A DNA stretch of 64,000 nucleotides. Origin: Nocardioides gilvus. GTDB taxonomy: Bacteria; Actinomycetota; Actinomycetes; Propionibacteriales; Nocardioidaceae. The notes beneath the pieces are model-generated. The model was given only the letters and a program-made list of their open reading frames with translations, was not told the DNA's origin and ran no database searches. The stretch spans positions 556,430 to 620,429 of the forward strand of contig NZ_QHKY01000003.1 of assembly GCF_003194605.1 (NCBI RefSeq). Reading direction: 5' to 3'. Position numbers and translations under genes: made by a program. Below, piece after piece: positions 1-9,010 of this stretch (within the stretch, counting starts at the first letter, position 1; every line of letters begins with the position of its first letter).

Positions 1-591
1 GATGGCGACCGTCTCCACCTCGGCGCCCTGGCGACGCAGCGCGTGGGCGACCATCGACAGTGACTGGCCGTGCTCCTGGACGACGATCCGCTTGCCGGTG
101 AGGTCTCGTCCCCGCAGGTGTGCGAGCACGTCGTCGAAGCACTCGGAGTCAGGGGCCCACAGCTCGCGCAGGCCGTTGCGGCGCAGCACCCCGACGCTCT
201 TGGGGCCGCGCGCCAGGATCTCGGCGGAGGCCAGGTGGGCGACGAGGTCGTCGTACAAATCCCACTCGCGGGTCGCGTCGAACCAACCCTTCATCCCGAC
301 GCCGGTGGTGGCCAGGAAGAGGTCGGCCGGTTGGGCCAGGACGCGCGCCGTGGCGGCGCGCAGCTCGTCGGCGTCCACGTGGTTGGGGCTCTGCGAGAGC
401 GCAGGGGCCCACACGACCTCGGCCCCTCGACGGGTGAAGAGTGCGGTCTGCTCCTCGACCTTGCGGGCGGCGGTGATGCCGACCCGGAAGCCCTCGAGCG
501 GGCCGGGACCCTCGGCGTACGTCCGCACCAACTCGTCGGGGTCGCGGGGGCGCGCGGCGACTGAGCCCATCAACGTGCCCAGTGGCGTCAC
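1..591 (-). CDS. Uroporphyrinogen-III synthase-like protein, 3' end cut by window edge
   Basis: Likely HemD-fold protein that cyclises hydroxymethylbilane toward siroheme and haem, or a HemD-regulator fusion. About 197 codons are visible before the left edge. The frame reads LEGFRVGITAARK near residue 33, LATTGVGMKGWFD near 95, GPKSVGVLRRNGL near 130 and TGKRIVVQEHGQS near 170, which is the usual order of the two HemD half-domains. The GTG start overlaps the stop of nirD (GTGA), so the two are translationally coupled; an ATG eight codons in is an alternative. In mycobacteria a related gene beside nitrite reductase (Rv0260c) carries a C-terminal winged helix. Whether this copy does cannot be seen. 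Siroheme supply fits its place after nirBD. Confidence 0.8.
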   Translation of the reverse strand, partial: MTPLGTLMGSVAARPRDPDELVRTYAEGPGPLEGFRVGITAARKVEEQTALFTRRGAEVVWAPALSQSPNHVDADELRAATARVLAQPADLFLATTGVGMKGWFDATREWDLYDDLVAHLASAEILARGPKSVGVLRRNGLRELWAPDSECFDDVLAHLRGRDLTGKRIVVQEHGQSLSMVAHALRRQGAEVETVAI

Positions 592-986
592 GTGCTCTCC
601 CCTTCCGGAACGGACTTCTCCCCTCCGACCCACACCCGACCGTCCAGGACACGGACGTCGTACATCGTCAGACGGACCGATTCGTCATCGAGACACCGGC
701 CCGTACGCAGGTCGAAGGCCTGCTTGTGCATCGGCGAGGCCACAAAGGGTACGTCGCCACGGGTGCCGACGATCCCTCGGGACATCACCGAGGCACGTGA
801 CCAAGGGTCGTAGTTGGAGGTTGCGTAGATGTTTCCTTCCCATGTCCGGAAGAGTGCAATCGCGCGGCCTCCCACCAGGGCGGCGACCCCACCCTCCAGC
901 GGCACCTGGTCGACGCGGCAGACCTGAACCATCTCGCCCATCGCGTCCGACGCCCCCGTCGTGTCCCGCGTGTTCACCGTGCTCAC
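588..986 (-). CDS. nirD: Nitrite reductase (NADH) small subunit
   Basis: Small subunit of assimilatory NADH-nitrite reductase, a Rieske-like ferredoxin fold that partners NirB in the cytoplasm. It is 132 residues, typical of NirD. The fold is recognisable from VQVCRVDQVPLEGG near the start, RAIALFRTWEGNIYA in the middle and DVPFVASPMHKQAFDL further on. As in many NirD proteins, the CxH pairs of a true Rieske centre are missing. The GTG start overlaps the nirB stop codon (GTGA), and its own stop overlaps the next start, so nirB-nirD-hemD-like form one tightly coupled unit. An internal ATG (MVQVCR) could be the true start. Confidence 0.93.
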   Translation of the reverse strand: MSTVNTRDTTGASDAMGEMVQVCRVDQVPLEGGVAALVGGRAIALFRTWEGNIYATSNYDPWSRASVMSRGIVGTRGDVPFVASPMHKQAFDLRTGRCLDDESVRLTMYDVRVLDGRVWVGGEKSVPEGEST

Positions 987-3550
987 GGCGTGGCTCCGGC
1001 CGGGGCACCGACACCGATCGAGGCACCCAGCAGCACCGGGCCCGTCGACTCCGCGGGGACGATCTGGTCGCGTGAGGTGTCGAAGGTGATGTGCGCATCG
1101 GGCACGTCCGGGGCGTTGACGAACGAGGTGAACCTCGCCAGCTTCTCGGGGTTGTCGAGGGTCGCCTTCCACTCGTCGAAGTAGCCGCCCACGTGCTTGG
1201 CCATCGCCGCCTCGAGCTCGGAGCCGAGACCGAGGGCGTCGTCGACGACGATCTCGCGGACCCGCTCGAGACCTCCCTCGAGTGAGTCGATCCAGGTCGA
1301 CGTGCGCTGCAGCCGGTCGGCGGTGCGCACGTAGTACATGAGAAAGCGGTCGATGTAGCGCACCAAGGTCTCGTCGTCGAGGTCACTGGCCAGGAGCTGG
1401 GCGTGTGCGGGCACGGCGCCGCCGTTGCCACCCACGTACAGGTTCCAGCCCTTCTCGGTGGCGATGATCCCGAAGTCCTTGCCCCGGGCCTCGGCACACT
1501 CGCGGGCACAGCCCGATACGCCGCCCTTCAGCTTGTGCGGCGAACGCAGACCGCGGTAGCGCAGCTCCAGGTCGATCGCCATCGTCGTCGAGTCCTGCAC
1601 CCCGAAGCGGCACCAGGTCGAGCCGACGCACGACTTCACGGTCCGCAGGGACTTGCCGTACGCGTGCCCCGACTCGAAGCCGGCGTCGACGAGGCGCTTC
1701 CAGATCACCGGAAGGTCCTCCATCCGGGCCCCGAAGAGGTCGATCCGCTGCCCGCCGGTGATCTTGGTGTAGAGCCCGTGGTCGCGGGCGACCTCGCCGA
1801 TCACGATCAGCTTCTCCGGGGTGATCTCGCCGCCCGGGATCCGCGGCACGACCGAGTAGGAGCCGTTCTTCTGGATGTTGGCCAGGTAGCGGTCGTTGGT
1901 GTCCTGGAGGTTGACCGCGTCGTCGTCGAGCACGTGGTGGTTGAGCAGGCTGGCCAGGATCGAGGCGATCGCCGGCTTGCAGATCTCGCAGCCGCGCCCG
2001 CGGCCGTGGGCGGAGACGATCTCGTCGAAGCGGGTGTAGCCGTGCACGGCGACCAGGTCGAAGAGCTCGGCCCGGGTCATCGAGAAGTGCTCGCACAGCG
2101 ACCGGTCGATCGTCCTGCCCACGGAGGCGAAGTGGTCCTCGACGATCTTCTTCACCAACGGCTTGCAGGAGCCGCACGTCGCGCCCGCTTTGGAGCAGGC
2201 GGTGACGCAGGCGGAGTCCGCGCACGGGTCGTCCTCGCGAGCCACCCGGTCGGTGATCTCCGCCTTGGTGACGTTGTTGCAGGAGCAGACCACGGCCTCG
2301 TCGGGCAGACCGACCTGCACGCTGGTGCCGCTGCTGGCGGGGAGGATCAGCTCCTCCGGGTTGTCGGGCAGCGCGAGCCCGGAGGCGGCCATCGGCCGCA
2401 GGATCCCGTACGCCGATGCGTCACCGACCAGGATCCCGCCCAGCAGCTTGGTGCCGCAGTCGCTGATGACCAGCTTCTTGTAGACCCCCGCCACGGCGTC
2501 GGAGTAGACGAGCTCGAGGCTGTCCGGGGTGGTCGCGAAGGCGTCACCGAAGGAGGCGACGTCGACGCCCATCAACTTGAGCTTGGTCGACATGTCGGCG
2601 CCGGTGAAGGTGCCGGGTCCCTCCAGGAGGGCGTCGGCGACGACCTCGGCCATCGCGTAGCCCGGGGCGACCAGGCCGTACATCTTGCCCGCCGGGGCGG
2701 CGCACTCGCCGATGGCGAAGACGTGGGGGTCGGAGGTGCGGCACTGCTCGTCGACCAGGACACCACCCCGCTCGGCGACCTCGAGGCCGGCAATGCACGC
2801 GAGGGCGTCGCGGGGGCGGATGCCAGCGGAGAAGACGACGACGTCGGCCGCGACCGGCTCGTCGCGGTCGGCAAGCTGGAGACCGCCTGCGCGGCCGTCG
2901 ACCTCGACGACGCCCTTGGTCATGGCGCCGGCGTGGATGGTCAGGCCGAGCTTCTCGATGTGACGGCGCAGCATCGAGCCGCCGGCATCGTCGATCTGGA
3001 CGGCCATCAAGCGCGGGGCCATCTCGACGACGTGGGTCTCCAGCCCGAGTTGGGCCAGCGCGTTGGCGGCCTCCAACCCGAGGAGTCCACCGCCGATCAC
3101 GGCCCCGACCTTGGCGGTGGCCGCCGCGTCGCGGATCGCCTCGAGGTCATCGATGGTGCGGTAGACGAAGCAACCCGGCAGGTCGTGGCCCGGCACCGGC
3201 GGCACGAAGGGTGCCGCACCGGTGGCCAGCACGGCGGTGTCGTACGCGAGCACCTCCCCGTCGGCCAGCGTCACGGTCTGCGCGGCCGGGTCGAGCGCGG
3301 TGACCTCGACGCCGGTGACCAGGCGTACGCGGGGATCGTCGTAGACACCCTCGGGCAGCAGGGAGAGCGCGTCGGCGCCGACCTCGAAGAAGGACGTGAG
3401 GGCCACGCGGTCGTAGGCAGGTCGGGTCTCCTCGCCGACGACGACGACGTCGTGGGTCTCGGTGAGGCCGCGTTCGATGGCGGCCTGGACGAAGCGGTGG
3501 CCGACCATGCCGTGGCCGATGACCACGAGCCTCTTGCGTTGGTTCGTCAT
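983..3550 (-). CDS. nirB: Nitrite reductase (NADH) large subunit
   Basis: Catalytic subunit reducing nitrite to ammonium with NADH. It has 855 residues in the usual order. An FAD/NAD(P)-binding pyridine nucleotide-disulfide module comes first (VVIGHGMVGHRF at the N terminus, AVIGGGLLGLEAA near 150). Two BFD-type [2Fe-2S] segments follow (VCSCNNV with CGSCKPL, then GRGCEICKP), then the sulfite/nitrite reductase ferredoxin-like half and siroheme domain. The siroheme/[4Fe-4S] ligands are visible as SCVGSTWCRFG and SGCARECAEA. The ATG is preceded by GGGAGC at good spacing, so the longer upstream reading was not used. It stands 198 bp after the FAD oxidoreductase gene and has its own promoter region carrying a motif shared with narK. 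Confidence 0.96.
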   Translation of the reverse strand: MTNQRKRLVVIGHGMVGHRFVQAAIERGLTETHDVVVVGEETRPAYDRVALTSFFEVGADALSLLPEGVYDDPRVRLVTGVEVTALDPAAQTVTLADGEVLAYDTAVLATGAAPFVPPVPGHDLPGCFVYRTIDDLEAIRDAAATAKVGAVIGGGLLGLEAANALAQLGLETHVVEMAPRLMAVQIDDAGGSMLRRHIEKLGLTIHAGAMTKGVVEVDGRAGGLQLADRDEPVAADVVVFSAGIRPRDALACIAGLEVAERGGVLVDEQCRTSDPHVFAIGECAAPAGKMYGLVAPGYAMAEVVADALLEGPGTFTGADMSTKLKLMGVDVASFGDAFATTPDSLELVYSDAVAGVYKKLVISDCGTKLLGGILVGDASAYGILRPMAASGLALPDNPEELILPASSGTSVQVGLPDEAVVCSCNNVTKAEITDRVAREDDPCADSACVTACSKAGATCGSCKPLVKKIVEDHFASVGRTIDRSLCEHFSMTRAELFDLVAVHGYTRFDEIVSAHGRGRGCEICKPAIASILASLLNHHVLDDDAVNLQDTNDRYLANIQKNGSYSVVPRIPGGEITPEKLIVIGEVARDHGLYTKITGGQRIDLFGARMEDLPVIWKRLVDAGFESGHAYGKSLRTVKSCVGSTWCRFGVQDSTTMAIDLELRYRGLRSPHKLKGGVSGCARECAEARGKDFGIIATEKGWNLYVGGNGGAVPAHAQLLASDLDDETLVRYIDRFLMYYVRTADRLQRTSTWIDSLEGGLERVREIVVDDALGLGSELEAAMAKHVGGYFDEWKATLDNPEKLARFTSFVNAPDVPDAHITFDTSRDQIVPAESTGPVLLGASIGVGAPAGATP

Positions 3551-3632
3551 TGTCTGCTCCCTTGCTGGCGTGGGAACGACGCTAGGAAGGAGATGTTGTC
3601 GGCGACGTGACCTTGTGTAACGCCTTCGACAA

Positions 3633-3643
3633 CACAACCTCAC
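3633..3643 (-). promoter_or_regulatory. Shared nitrate-cluster promoter motif upstream of nirB
   Basis: Read in the sense of nirB this is GTGAGGTTGTG, 83 bases before the start codon. The identical 11 bases occur upstream of narK at 8977-8987. Just downstream TTGTG and CACAA form an interrupted inverted repeat. The regulator is unknown; GlnR is a candidate because nitrogen assimilation is its usual regulon, but the spacing does not follow the strict GlnR box. Confidence 0.5.
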
Positions 3644-3711
3644 AATCTCTCAACCCATCCGCTCCCAGCGCTGCGCTGCGCTGCGCGGGACGCAGGGACA
3701 CCCGCCACCAT

Positions 3712-3770
3712 GTCGGAAACTCGCGGTCCCTTGAGCGTGGACCGAGCGTCAGATCGCGTGAGCTTCCGAC
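3712..3770. terminator. Compound stem-loop at the 3' end of the FAD oxidoreductase gene
   Basis: Outer arms GTCGGAAACTCGCG and CGCGTGAGCTTCCGAC pair with two mismatches and enclose an inner CGGTCC/GGACCG hairpin. The structure straddles the stop codon of the gene at 3749-5209. There is no T-run, so it may be a Rho-type terminator, an attenuator or an RNA-stability element. Confidence 0.45.
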
Positions 3771-5209
3771 GTGGTGGTCCTCTGCTCCAGCAGGCTGCAC
3801 ACCGCTTCGCGACATCCACCGCATCCGGTGGTCGCCCGCGTCGTCTCGACGACCTGCTCGAGCGAGGTGCAGGCACGGACCTCACCCACGGTGACTCCGG
3901 CGCAGCTGCAGATCTCCGACGAGTCGTGGAGCTGGAGCGGCGTGGTCGGCCGCGGGGGCAGCAGCAGGGCGCCCGGCTCGTCGTCACCCAGACGGGTGCC
4001 TCGGTCGTAGTGCTGGGTGATGAGCCCGACGTGACTGAGGTCGCCGACGAGCGTCGCGGCGACGATCACCCCGTGGCGGACGACCAGCTTGCGGTAGGTG
4101 CCGGCCAGTGGGTTGGAGACCTCGACCACCTCGGTCCCGGGCGCGCTCGTGGCCTCCTCGGGTTCACCGAGCACGGCCACGTCGAGTTCGGTGGCGCGCA
4201 GACGGGCGACGCTGCGGGAGCCGGCGTAGGTCCGTGGCTCCCCGGCGAGGATCTCGGCGAGCAGTTCGGCCTGCTCCCAGGCTGGGGCGACGAATCCGGT
4301 GGGCCGGCCCTGACCCTGGCCGTCGACGAACTCGGCGCAGTCCCCGATGGCGTGGATGCCGGCGTCGTCGACGGAGGCGAGGCGGTCGTCGACGACGACC
4401 CCGCGACGGATCGTGAGGCCGGCGTCGCGGGCCAGTGCCATCGCGGGGCGCCCCCCGGCGGTGAGCACGACGAGGTCGGCCGACAGCACGAAGCCGTTGT
4501 CGAGCACCAACCCCTCGTCGATCAGCCTGACCGCACGAGCCCCGGTGTAGACCGAGGTGCCGAGGCGGCGCAGGTCGCGGGCCAGCGCAGCCCCACCGGG
4601 GGCGGAGAGCTGACGAGCCATCAGGTGTTCGGCGCCTTCGACGATCTCGGTCTCCAGTCCGCGACCGGCGAGCGCGCGGGCCACCTGTAGCCCGAGGAGC
4701 CCTCCGCCCACCACGACGGCTCGGCGCGCATCGGGCAGCACCGCGCTCAGGTCGCGGCAGTCGGCGAGCGTCCGGAAGGCATGCACCTTGGGATGCAGGT
4801 TGCCGTGGGCGTCGACGATCCCGCGGATCGGTGGCAGCTTCGGGATCAGGCCGGTGGCGAGGACGAGGCGCTCCCAGTCGAGGCTGCTCTCCTCGCCCAG
4901 GTCGTCGACGAGGTCGACACGTCGCTGCTCGCGATCGATCCGCACCACTCGCACCCCGAGCCGCAGGTCGACGCCGCGCTCGGCGAACCACGCCGGGTCG
5001 CGCAGGGTGAGCGCACGCGCCGAGTGGGTGCCCTCCAGGACGGCGGAGAGCAGGATTCGGTTGTACGGCGCATGGTGCTCCTTGCCGAGCACCGTGACGC
5101 GGCTCCCCAGACCGCGGGCGACGAGGCCCTCGACCAGGCGGACCGCAGCCATCCCGGCGCCGACGACAACGATCCGGCCCCTGTCATCCCCACCGTCAGC
5201 TGAACTCAT
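3749..5209 (-). CDS. FAD-dependent oxidoreductase with C-terminal BFD [2Fe-2S] domain, nitrate reductase electron-transfer subunit
   Basis: Probably passes electrons from NAD(P)H to the adjacent nitrate reductase. It has 486 residues. The N-terminal FAD motif is VVVGAGMAAVRLVEGL; a second Rossmann motif VVVGGGLLGLQVA lies near residue 165; the FAD-anchoring stretch IHAIGDCAEF is near 300. The C terminus has a BFD-like cluster site, ICSCAGVTVGEV and TTGCGGCREAVCSLL, as in the N half of NirB. It overlaps the nitrate reductase gene by an ATGA junction. The architecture matches the electron-transfer subunit of assimilatory nitrate reductases (NasB/NasC type); naming varies between species, so no symbol is given. 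Confidence 0.88.
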   Translation of the reverse strand: MSSADGGDDRGRIVVVGAGMAAVRLVEGLVARGLGSRVTVLGKEHHAPYNRILLSAVLEGTHSARALTLRDPAWFAERGVDLRLGVRVVRIDREQRRVDLVDDLGEESSLDWERLVLATGLIPKLPPIRGIVDAHGNLHPKVHAFRTLADCRDLSAVLPDARRAVVVGGGLLGLQVARALAGRGLETEIVEGAEHLMARQLSAPGGAALARDLRRLGTSVYTGARAVRLIDEGLVLDNGFVLSADLVVLTAGGRPAMALARDAGLTIRRGVVVDDRLASVDDAGIHAIGDCAEFVDGQGQGRPTGFVAPAWEQAELLAEILAGEPRTYAGSRSVARLRATELDVAVLGEPEEATSAPGTEVVEVSNPLAGTYRKLVVRHGVIVAATLVGDLSHVGLITQHYDRGTRLGDDEPGALLLPPRPTTPLQLHDSSEICSCAGVTVGEVRACTSLEQVVETTRATTGCGGCREAVCSLLEQRTTTSEAHAI

Positions 5210-7335
5210 CGATGACCCCCCACTCGCAAGGCGGCTGCGCAGACCTTGAATTCTGGCATCCGGCTGCTCGGGTCGAGCGCGTCGTTCACGAGCCGGTTGA
5301 CCCCTACCCAGTGGAAGGGCACGAAGACGGTGTCCTCGCGGATGGTGGTGACCACCCGGGCGGGGGCGCGCAGCTCCCCGCGCCGGGTGGAGAGGGTGAC
5401 GAGGTTGCCGTCCTCGATGCCGAGCCGGAGCGCGACCAAGGGGTGCATCTCGACGAAGGCGCCCGTGTCGGGCAGGTCCTTGATCCGTCGGGTCTGGGCG
5501 CCGGACTGGTACTGCGCGAGCACCCGGCCGGTGGTCAGGTGCAGCGGATAGTCACTGTCGGTCGGCTCCGCGGGGCCGCGGTGCTCCACCACCTGGCAGC
5601 GGGCCCGACCGTCCGGGGTCCCGAAGGAGTCAGCGAAGAGCCGCGGCGTGCCCGGGTGTGGCTCGGCGTCGTCGGGGGTCGCGGGGCACGGCCAGAAGAC
5701 ACCGCGCTCGTCCCGGATCCGGTCGTAGGTGATCCCCGAGTAGTCGGCCGCTCCCCCGGCCGAGGCGCGTCCGAGCTCGGCGAAGACGGTCTCGGGGTCG
5801 GTCGGGAAGACGAGCTCCGAACCGAGGCGGGTGGCGAGCCCGGCGATCACGTCGAGGTCGCTGCGTACGCCCTCGGGCGGGGTGACCGCGCGCTGGCGCA
5901 GGATGACCCGACCCTCCAGGTTGGTCATCGTGCCGGTCTCCTCGGCCCACTGGGTGACCGGCAGGACGACGTCGGCCAGGGCAGCGGTCTCGCTGAGCAC
6001 GATGTCGGCCACCACGAGCAGGTCCAGCGCCTCCAGGCGCTGGGTGATGAGTTCGGCGTTGGGGGCCGAGACGACGATGTTGGAGCCGAAGACGAGCAGG
6101 GCGCGGGAGCCCTCGTCGGTCCCGAGCGCCTCGAGCAACTCGTAGGCGGAGCGACCCTTGCCGGGGATCGACTCCGGCGTCACTCCCCAGACCTCGGCGA
6201 CGTGCGCGCGGGCGACCGGGTCGTCGATCGAGCGGTATCCAGGCAGTTGGTCGGCCTTCTGACCGTGCTCGCGACCGCCCTGGCCGTTGCCCTGACCGGT
6301 GAGGCAGCCGTATCCGGCACCCGGGCGACCCGGGAGTCCCAGCGCGAGCGCGACGTTGATCCAGGCCAGCACGGTGTCGGTGCCCTGCGCGTGCTGCTCG
6401 GCCCCGCGGGCGGTGAGGATCATGGCCTTGGGGTGAGCGGCGAGCAGGTCGGCGAGCCGGCGTACGTCGTCGGCCGAGACCCCGGTGACCCGCTCGACCC
6501 GCTCGGGCCACCACGCGGCGACCGAGAGTCGTACGCCCTCGAAGCCGGTGGTGCGCTCGGCGAGGTAGTCCTCGTCGACGGCACCGACCGCCAGCAGGTG
6601 GTGCAGCACCCCGAGGGCCAACGCCAGGTCGGTGCCGGGGACGGGCTGCAGGGCGAGGTCGGCGCGCTCCGCGGTGGGCGTACGTCGGGGGTCGATGACC
6701 ACGAGCTGCCCACCAGCTTCGCGGAGCCGGTCGAGGTGGCGGGCTGCGGGCGGCATCGTCTCGGCCATGTTGGAGCCGACGAGCACCACGACGTCGGCGG
6801 TCTCGATGTCGACGAGCGGGAACGGCAACCCCCGGTCCAACCCGAACGCCTTGTTGCTCGCGGCCGCGGCCGACGACATGCACCAGCGGCCGTTGTAGTC
6901 GATCTGGCTGCTGCGCAGGACGGTGCGGGTGAACTTGCCCAGCGCGTACGCCTTCTCGTTGGTCAGTCCCCCGCCGCCGAAGACGGCGATGGTGTCGGCG
7001 CCGGACTCGGCCTGGAGGGTGTCGATGCGTGAGGCGATGAGGTCGAGCGCCTCGTCCCACGAGGTGGCCCGGAACTCCCCGGTCGTGGTGTCCCGGACGA
7101 GCGGGGTGGTGAGGCGTTCGCGGTGACCCCGCAGCCCGGTGGCGGTGAGCCCCTTGCGGCACAGCGCCCCTTCGTTGACCGGGAACTCGGCCCACGGTGC
7201 GACGTTGAGGGTGCGCCCCACCCGCTCGAGCCGCATCCCGCACTGCAGTGAGCAGTAGGGGCAGTGGGTGGCGGTCCCAGTCGGGCTCCCGGTCGTGCTC
7301 CGGGTCCGTGGGGGCGCTGTGCCGGGCTGAGTCAC
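5206..7335 (-). CDS. Assimilatory nitrate reductase catalytic subunit (molybdopterin oxidoreductase)
   Basis: Bis-MGD molybdenum enzyme reducing nitrate to nitrite in the cytoplasm. It has 709 residues, the size of NasA/NarB proteins. The [4Fe-4S] site is CPYCSLQCGM plus the following GALCRKG near the N terminus. The molybdenum-ligating cysteine region is NGRWCMSSAAAA near residue 150. The C-terminal molydopterin dinucleotide-binding domain contains LTTGRVLAQYQSGAQTRR. The GTG start lies 3 bp after the transporter stop codon, and its 3' end overlaps the FAD subunit, so these genes are co-transcribed. There is no Tat or Sec signal, consistent with an assimilatory enzyme. Confidence 0.93.
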   Translation of the reverse strand: MTQPGTAPPRTRSTTGSPTGTATHCPYCSLQCGMRLERVGRTLNVAPWAEFPVNEGALCRKGLTATGLRGHRERLTTPLVRDTTTGEFRATSWDEALDLIASRIDTLQAESGADTIAVFGGGGLTNEKAYALGKFTRTVLRSSQIDYNGRWCMSSAAAASNKAFGLDRGLPFPLVDIETADVVVLVGSNMAETMPPAARHLDRLREAGGQLVVIDPRRTPTAERADLALQPVPGTDLALALGVLHHLLAVGAVDEDYLAERTTGFEGVRLSVAAWWPERVERVTGVSADDVRRLADLLAAHPKAMILTARGAEQHAQGTDTVLAWINVALALGLPGRPGAGYGCLTGQGNGQGGREHGQKADQLPGYRSIDDPVARAHVAEVWGVTPESIPGKGRSAYELLEALGTDEGSRALLVFGSNIVVSAPNAELITQRLEALDLLVVADIVLSETAALADVVLPVTQWAEETGTMTNLEGRVILRQRAVTPPEGVRSDLDVIAGLATRLGSELVFPTDPETVFAELGRASAGGAADYSGITYDRIRDERGVFWPCPATPDDAEPHPGTPRLFADSFGTPDGRARCQVVEHRGPAEPTDSDYPLHLTTGRVLAQYQSGAQTRRIKDLPDTGAFVEMHPLVALRLGIEDGNLVTLSTRRGELRAPARVVTTIREDTVFVPFHWVGVNRLVNDALDPSSRMPEFKVCAAALRVGGHR

Positions 7336-7338
7336 CGT

Positions 7339-8883
7339 TCAGACTCCTGCCGGAGCGAGGCTCGGGAAGCGGGCGACCAGGATCGAGCGGCGCAGGTAGA
7401 CCGCCCAGGTGACCGCTCCGCAGATGACGTAGAAGACCGCGAACACACCGAACGCGCTGCGCACCGCCGCGACCGGGTCCTCGACCCACGGGGCACCGAA
7501 GATCATCGGGATCAGGAAGCCGCCGATGGCGCCAACCGCCCCGATGATGCCGATGGCCGCCGAGGCGCTCTTGGTCGAGGAGATCAACGCTGCCACCTTG
7601 CCTTCGTGGGTGCCGTCGCAGGCCTCGAGGGCTTTCGTACGCCAGATGCTGGGGATCATCTTGTACGTCGAGCCGTTGCCGATGCCGGTGGCAGCGAAGA
7701 CGAAGAGGAAGAAGGCCAGGAACGCCGGGAACCACGCCTGGTTGTCCAACGCGATGGCCGGGTCCGCGGTCGGGTTGGGAGTCAGCTGGGTCAGCGTCCA
7801 CAGGACTCCGAGGGTGCCGACGGTCATCGCTCCGAAGACCGCGAGGGTCACGCGGGCACCGCCGAAGCGGTCCGCGAGCCAGCCGCCGAAGGGCCGGGTC
7901 AGCGACCCGACCAAGGCACCGAGGAAGGCGTAGTAGGCGAAGTTGATGCCGGTACCGGACGGTGCCGGGGTGGGCACGAAGAAGTTGAGCTTGATCAGCA
8001 GCGGCATCGCGGCGGAGTAGCCGATGAAGGAGCCGAAGGTGCCGATGTAGAGGAACGCCATGATCCAGGTGTGGCGCTGCTTGAGCACGGCGAGCTGCTC
8101 ACGCGGCTTCGACTTCGCGGTGGCGAGGTTGTCCATGTAGCGCAGCGCGAGACCGGCCGCGACGAGGCTGAGCACGACGTACACCCAGCCGGCCCGCTCC
8201 AGGTGGAGGCCACCGTCGCTGGCCTTGACCAGGCCGAAGACCCCGGCACCGCCGACCACGACCGGCAGACCGAACTGGATCAGCGCGACCCCGAGGTTGC
8301 CGCCGGCGGCGTTGAGACCGAGCGCGGCGCCCTTCTTGGCCGAGGGGTAGAAGAAGTTGATGTTGGCCATCGAGGAGGCGAAGTTGCCACCACCGAAGCC
8401 AGCGGTCGCAGCGATCAGGCAGAACATCCAGTAGGGGGTGGTGGGGTTCTGCACGGCGACGATGAAGAGGCTGCTCGGGATCAGCAGGAGCAGCGCGGAG
8501 ACGATCGTCCAGTTGCGGCCTCCGAAGAGCGGCACCGCGAGGGTGTAGGGCACCCGCAGCAGGGAGCCGACCAGGTTGGGCAGCGCGATCAGGAGGAAGA
8601 GCTGCGACGGGGTGAAGTCGAAGCCGCTGGCGATCAGGTAGGCCGACGAGACGCTCCAGATCAACCAGACCGAGAAGCCCAGGTGCTCGGCGAAGATCGA
8701 GACCCACAGGTTGCGGCGAGCCACCGACTGTCCGGTCTCCGCCCAGAAGGAGTCGTCCTCGGGACGCCAGTCCTCGATCCATCGTCCGGTACGGCGCCGG
8801 GGCGCTGCTGCGCGTGTCTGTGGTGCTGGGCTGGGTGATTCTGGGCTGGGTGATTCTGGGCTCATCGTCGGTGTGGTGCTCAT
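7339..8883 (-). CDS. NarK/NasA-family nitrate/nitrite MFS transporter
   Basis: Imports nitrate, or exchanges it with nitrite, across the cytoplasmic membrane for the reductases encoded next to it. It has 514 residues with 12 hydrophobic segments after a proline- and serine-rich N terminus containing an SPESPSPESPSP repeat. Nitrate-porter signatures are visible as GFGGGNFASSMANINFFYP and, in the second half, GIGNGSTYKMIP. It is the first gene of the cluster and the reductase follows after 3 bp. The promoter lies in the divergent gap with acs. Confidence 0.93.
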   Translation of the reverse strand: MSTTPTMSPESPSPESPSPAPQTRAAAPRRRTGRWIEDWRPEDDSFWAETGQSVARRNLWVSIFAEHLGFSVWLIWSVSSAYLIASGFDFTPSQLFLLIALPNLVGSLLRVPYTLAVPLFGGRNWTIVSALLLLIPSSLFIVAVQNPTTPYWMFCLIAATAGFGGGNFASSMANINFFYPSAKKGAALGLNAAGGNLGVALIQFGLPVVVGGAGVFGLVKASDGGLHLERAGWVYVVLSLVAAGLALRYMDNLATAKSKPREQLAVLKQRHTWIMAFLYIGTFGSFIGYSAAMPLLIKLNFFVPTPAPSGTGINFAYYAFLGALVGSLTRPFGGWLADRFGGARVTLAVFGAMTVGTLGVLWTLTQLTPNPTADPAIALDNQAWFPAFLAFFLFVFAATGIGNGSTYKMIPSIWRTKALEACDGTHEGKVAALISSTKSASAAIGIIGAVGAIGGFLIPMIFGAPWVEDPVAAVRSAFGVFAVFYVICGAVTWAVYLRRSILVARFPSLAPAGV

Positions 8884-8976
8884 CGGTCCCCTCCTCGTCA
8901 GTTCAGTGACTCAAAGGTGCGACGCGCGCGTTTCAGGTGGGCGGGCGGTGCTGCGACACAGTTGTGAACTTGTCCT

Positions 8977-8987
8977 CACAACCTCAC
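8977..8987 (-). promoter_or_regulatory. Shared nitrate-cluster promoter motif upstream of narK
   Basis: Sense reading GTGAGGTTGTG, identical to 3633-3643 and 94 bases before the narK start. GTTGTGA inside it pairs with TCACAAC seven bases further, giving a dyad typical of a regulator site. Confidence 0.5.
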
Positions 8988-9010
8988 GAGCTCCCCTCAC
9001 CAACGTCTCG

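Noticed and set aside
1403..3610. 735-residue open frame on the plus strand
   Set aside because: It is antisense to nirB, whose motifs are unmistakable; its composition (V, G, D, H, Q rich) is typical of high-GC shadow frames.
7264..8838. 524-residue plus-strand frame
   Set aside because: Antisense to the NarK-type transporter, whose membrane segments and motifs are clear.
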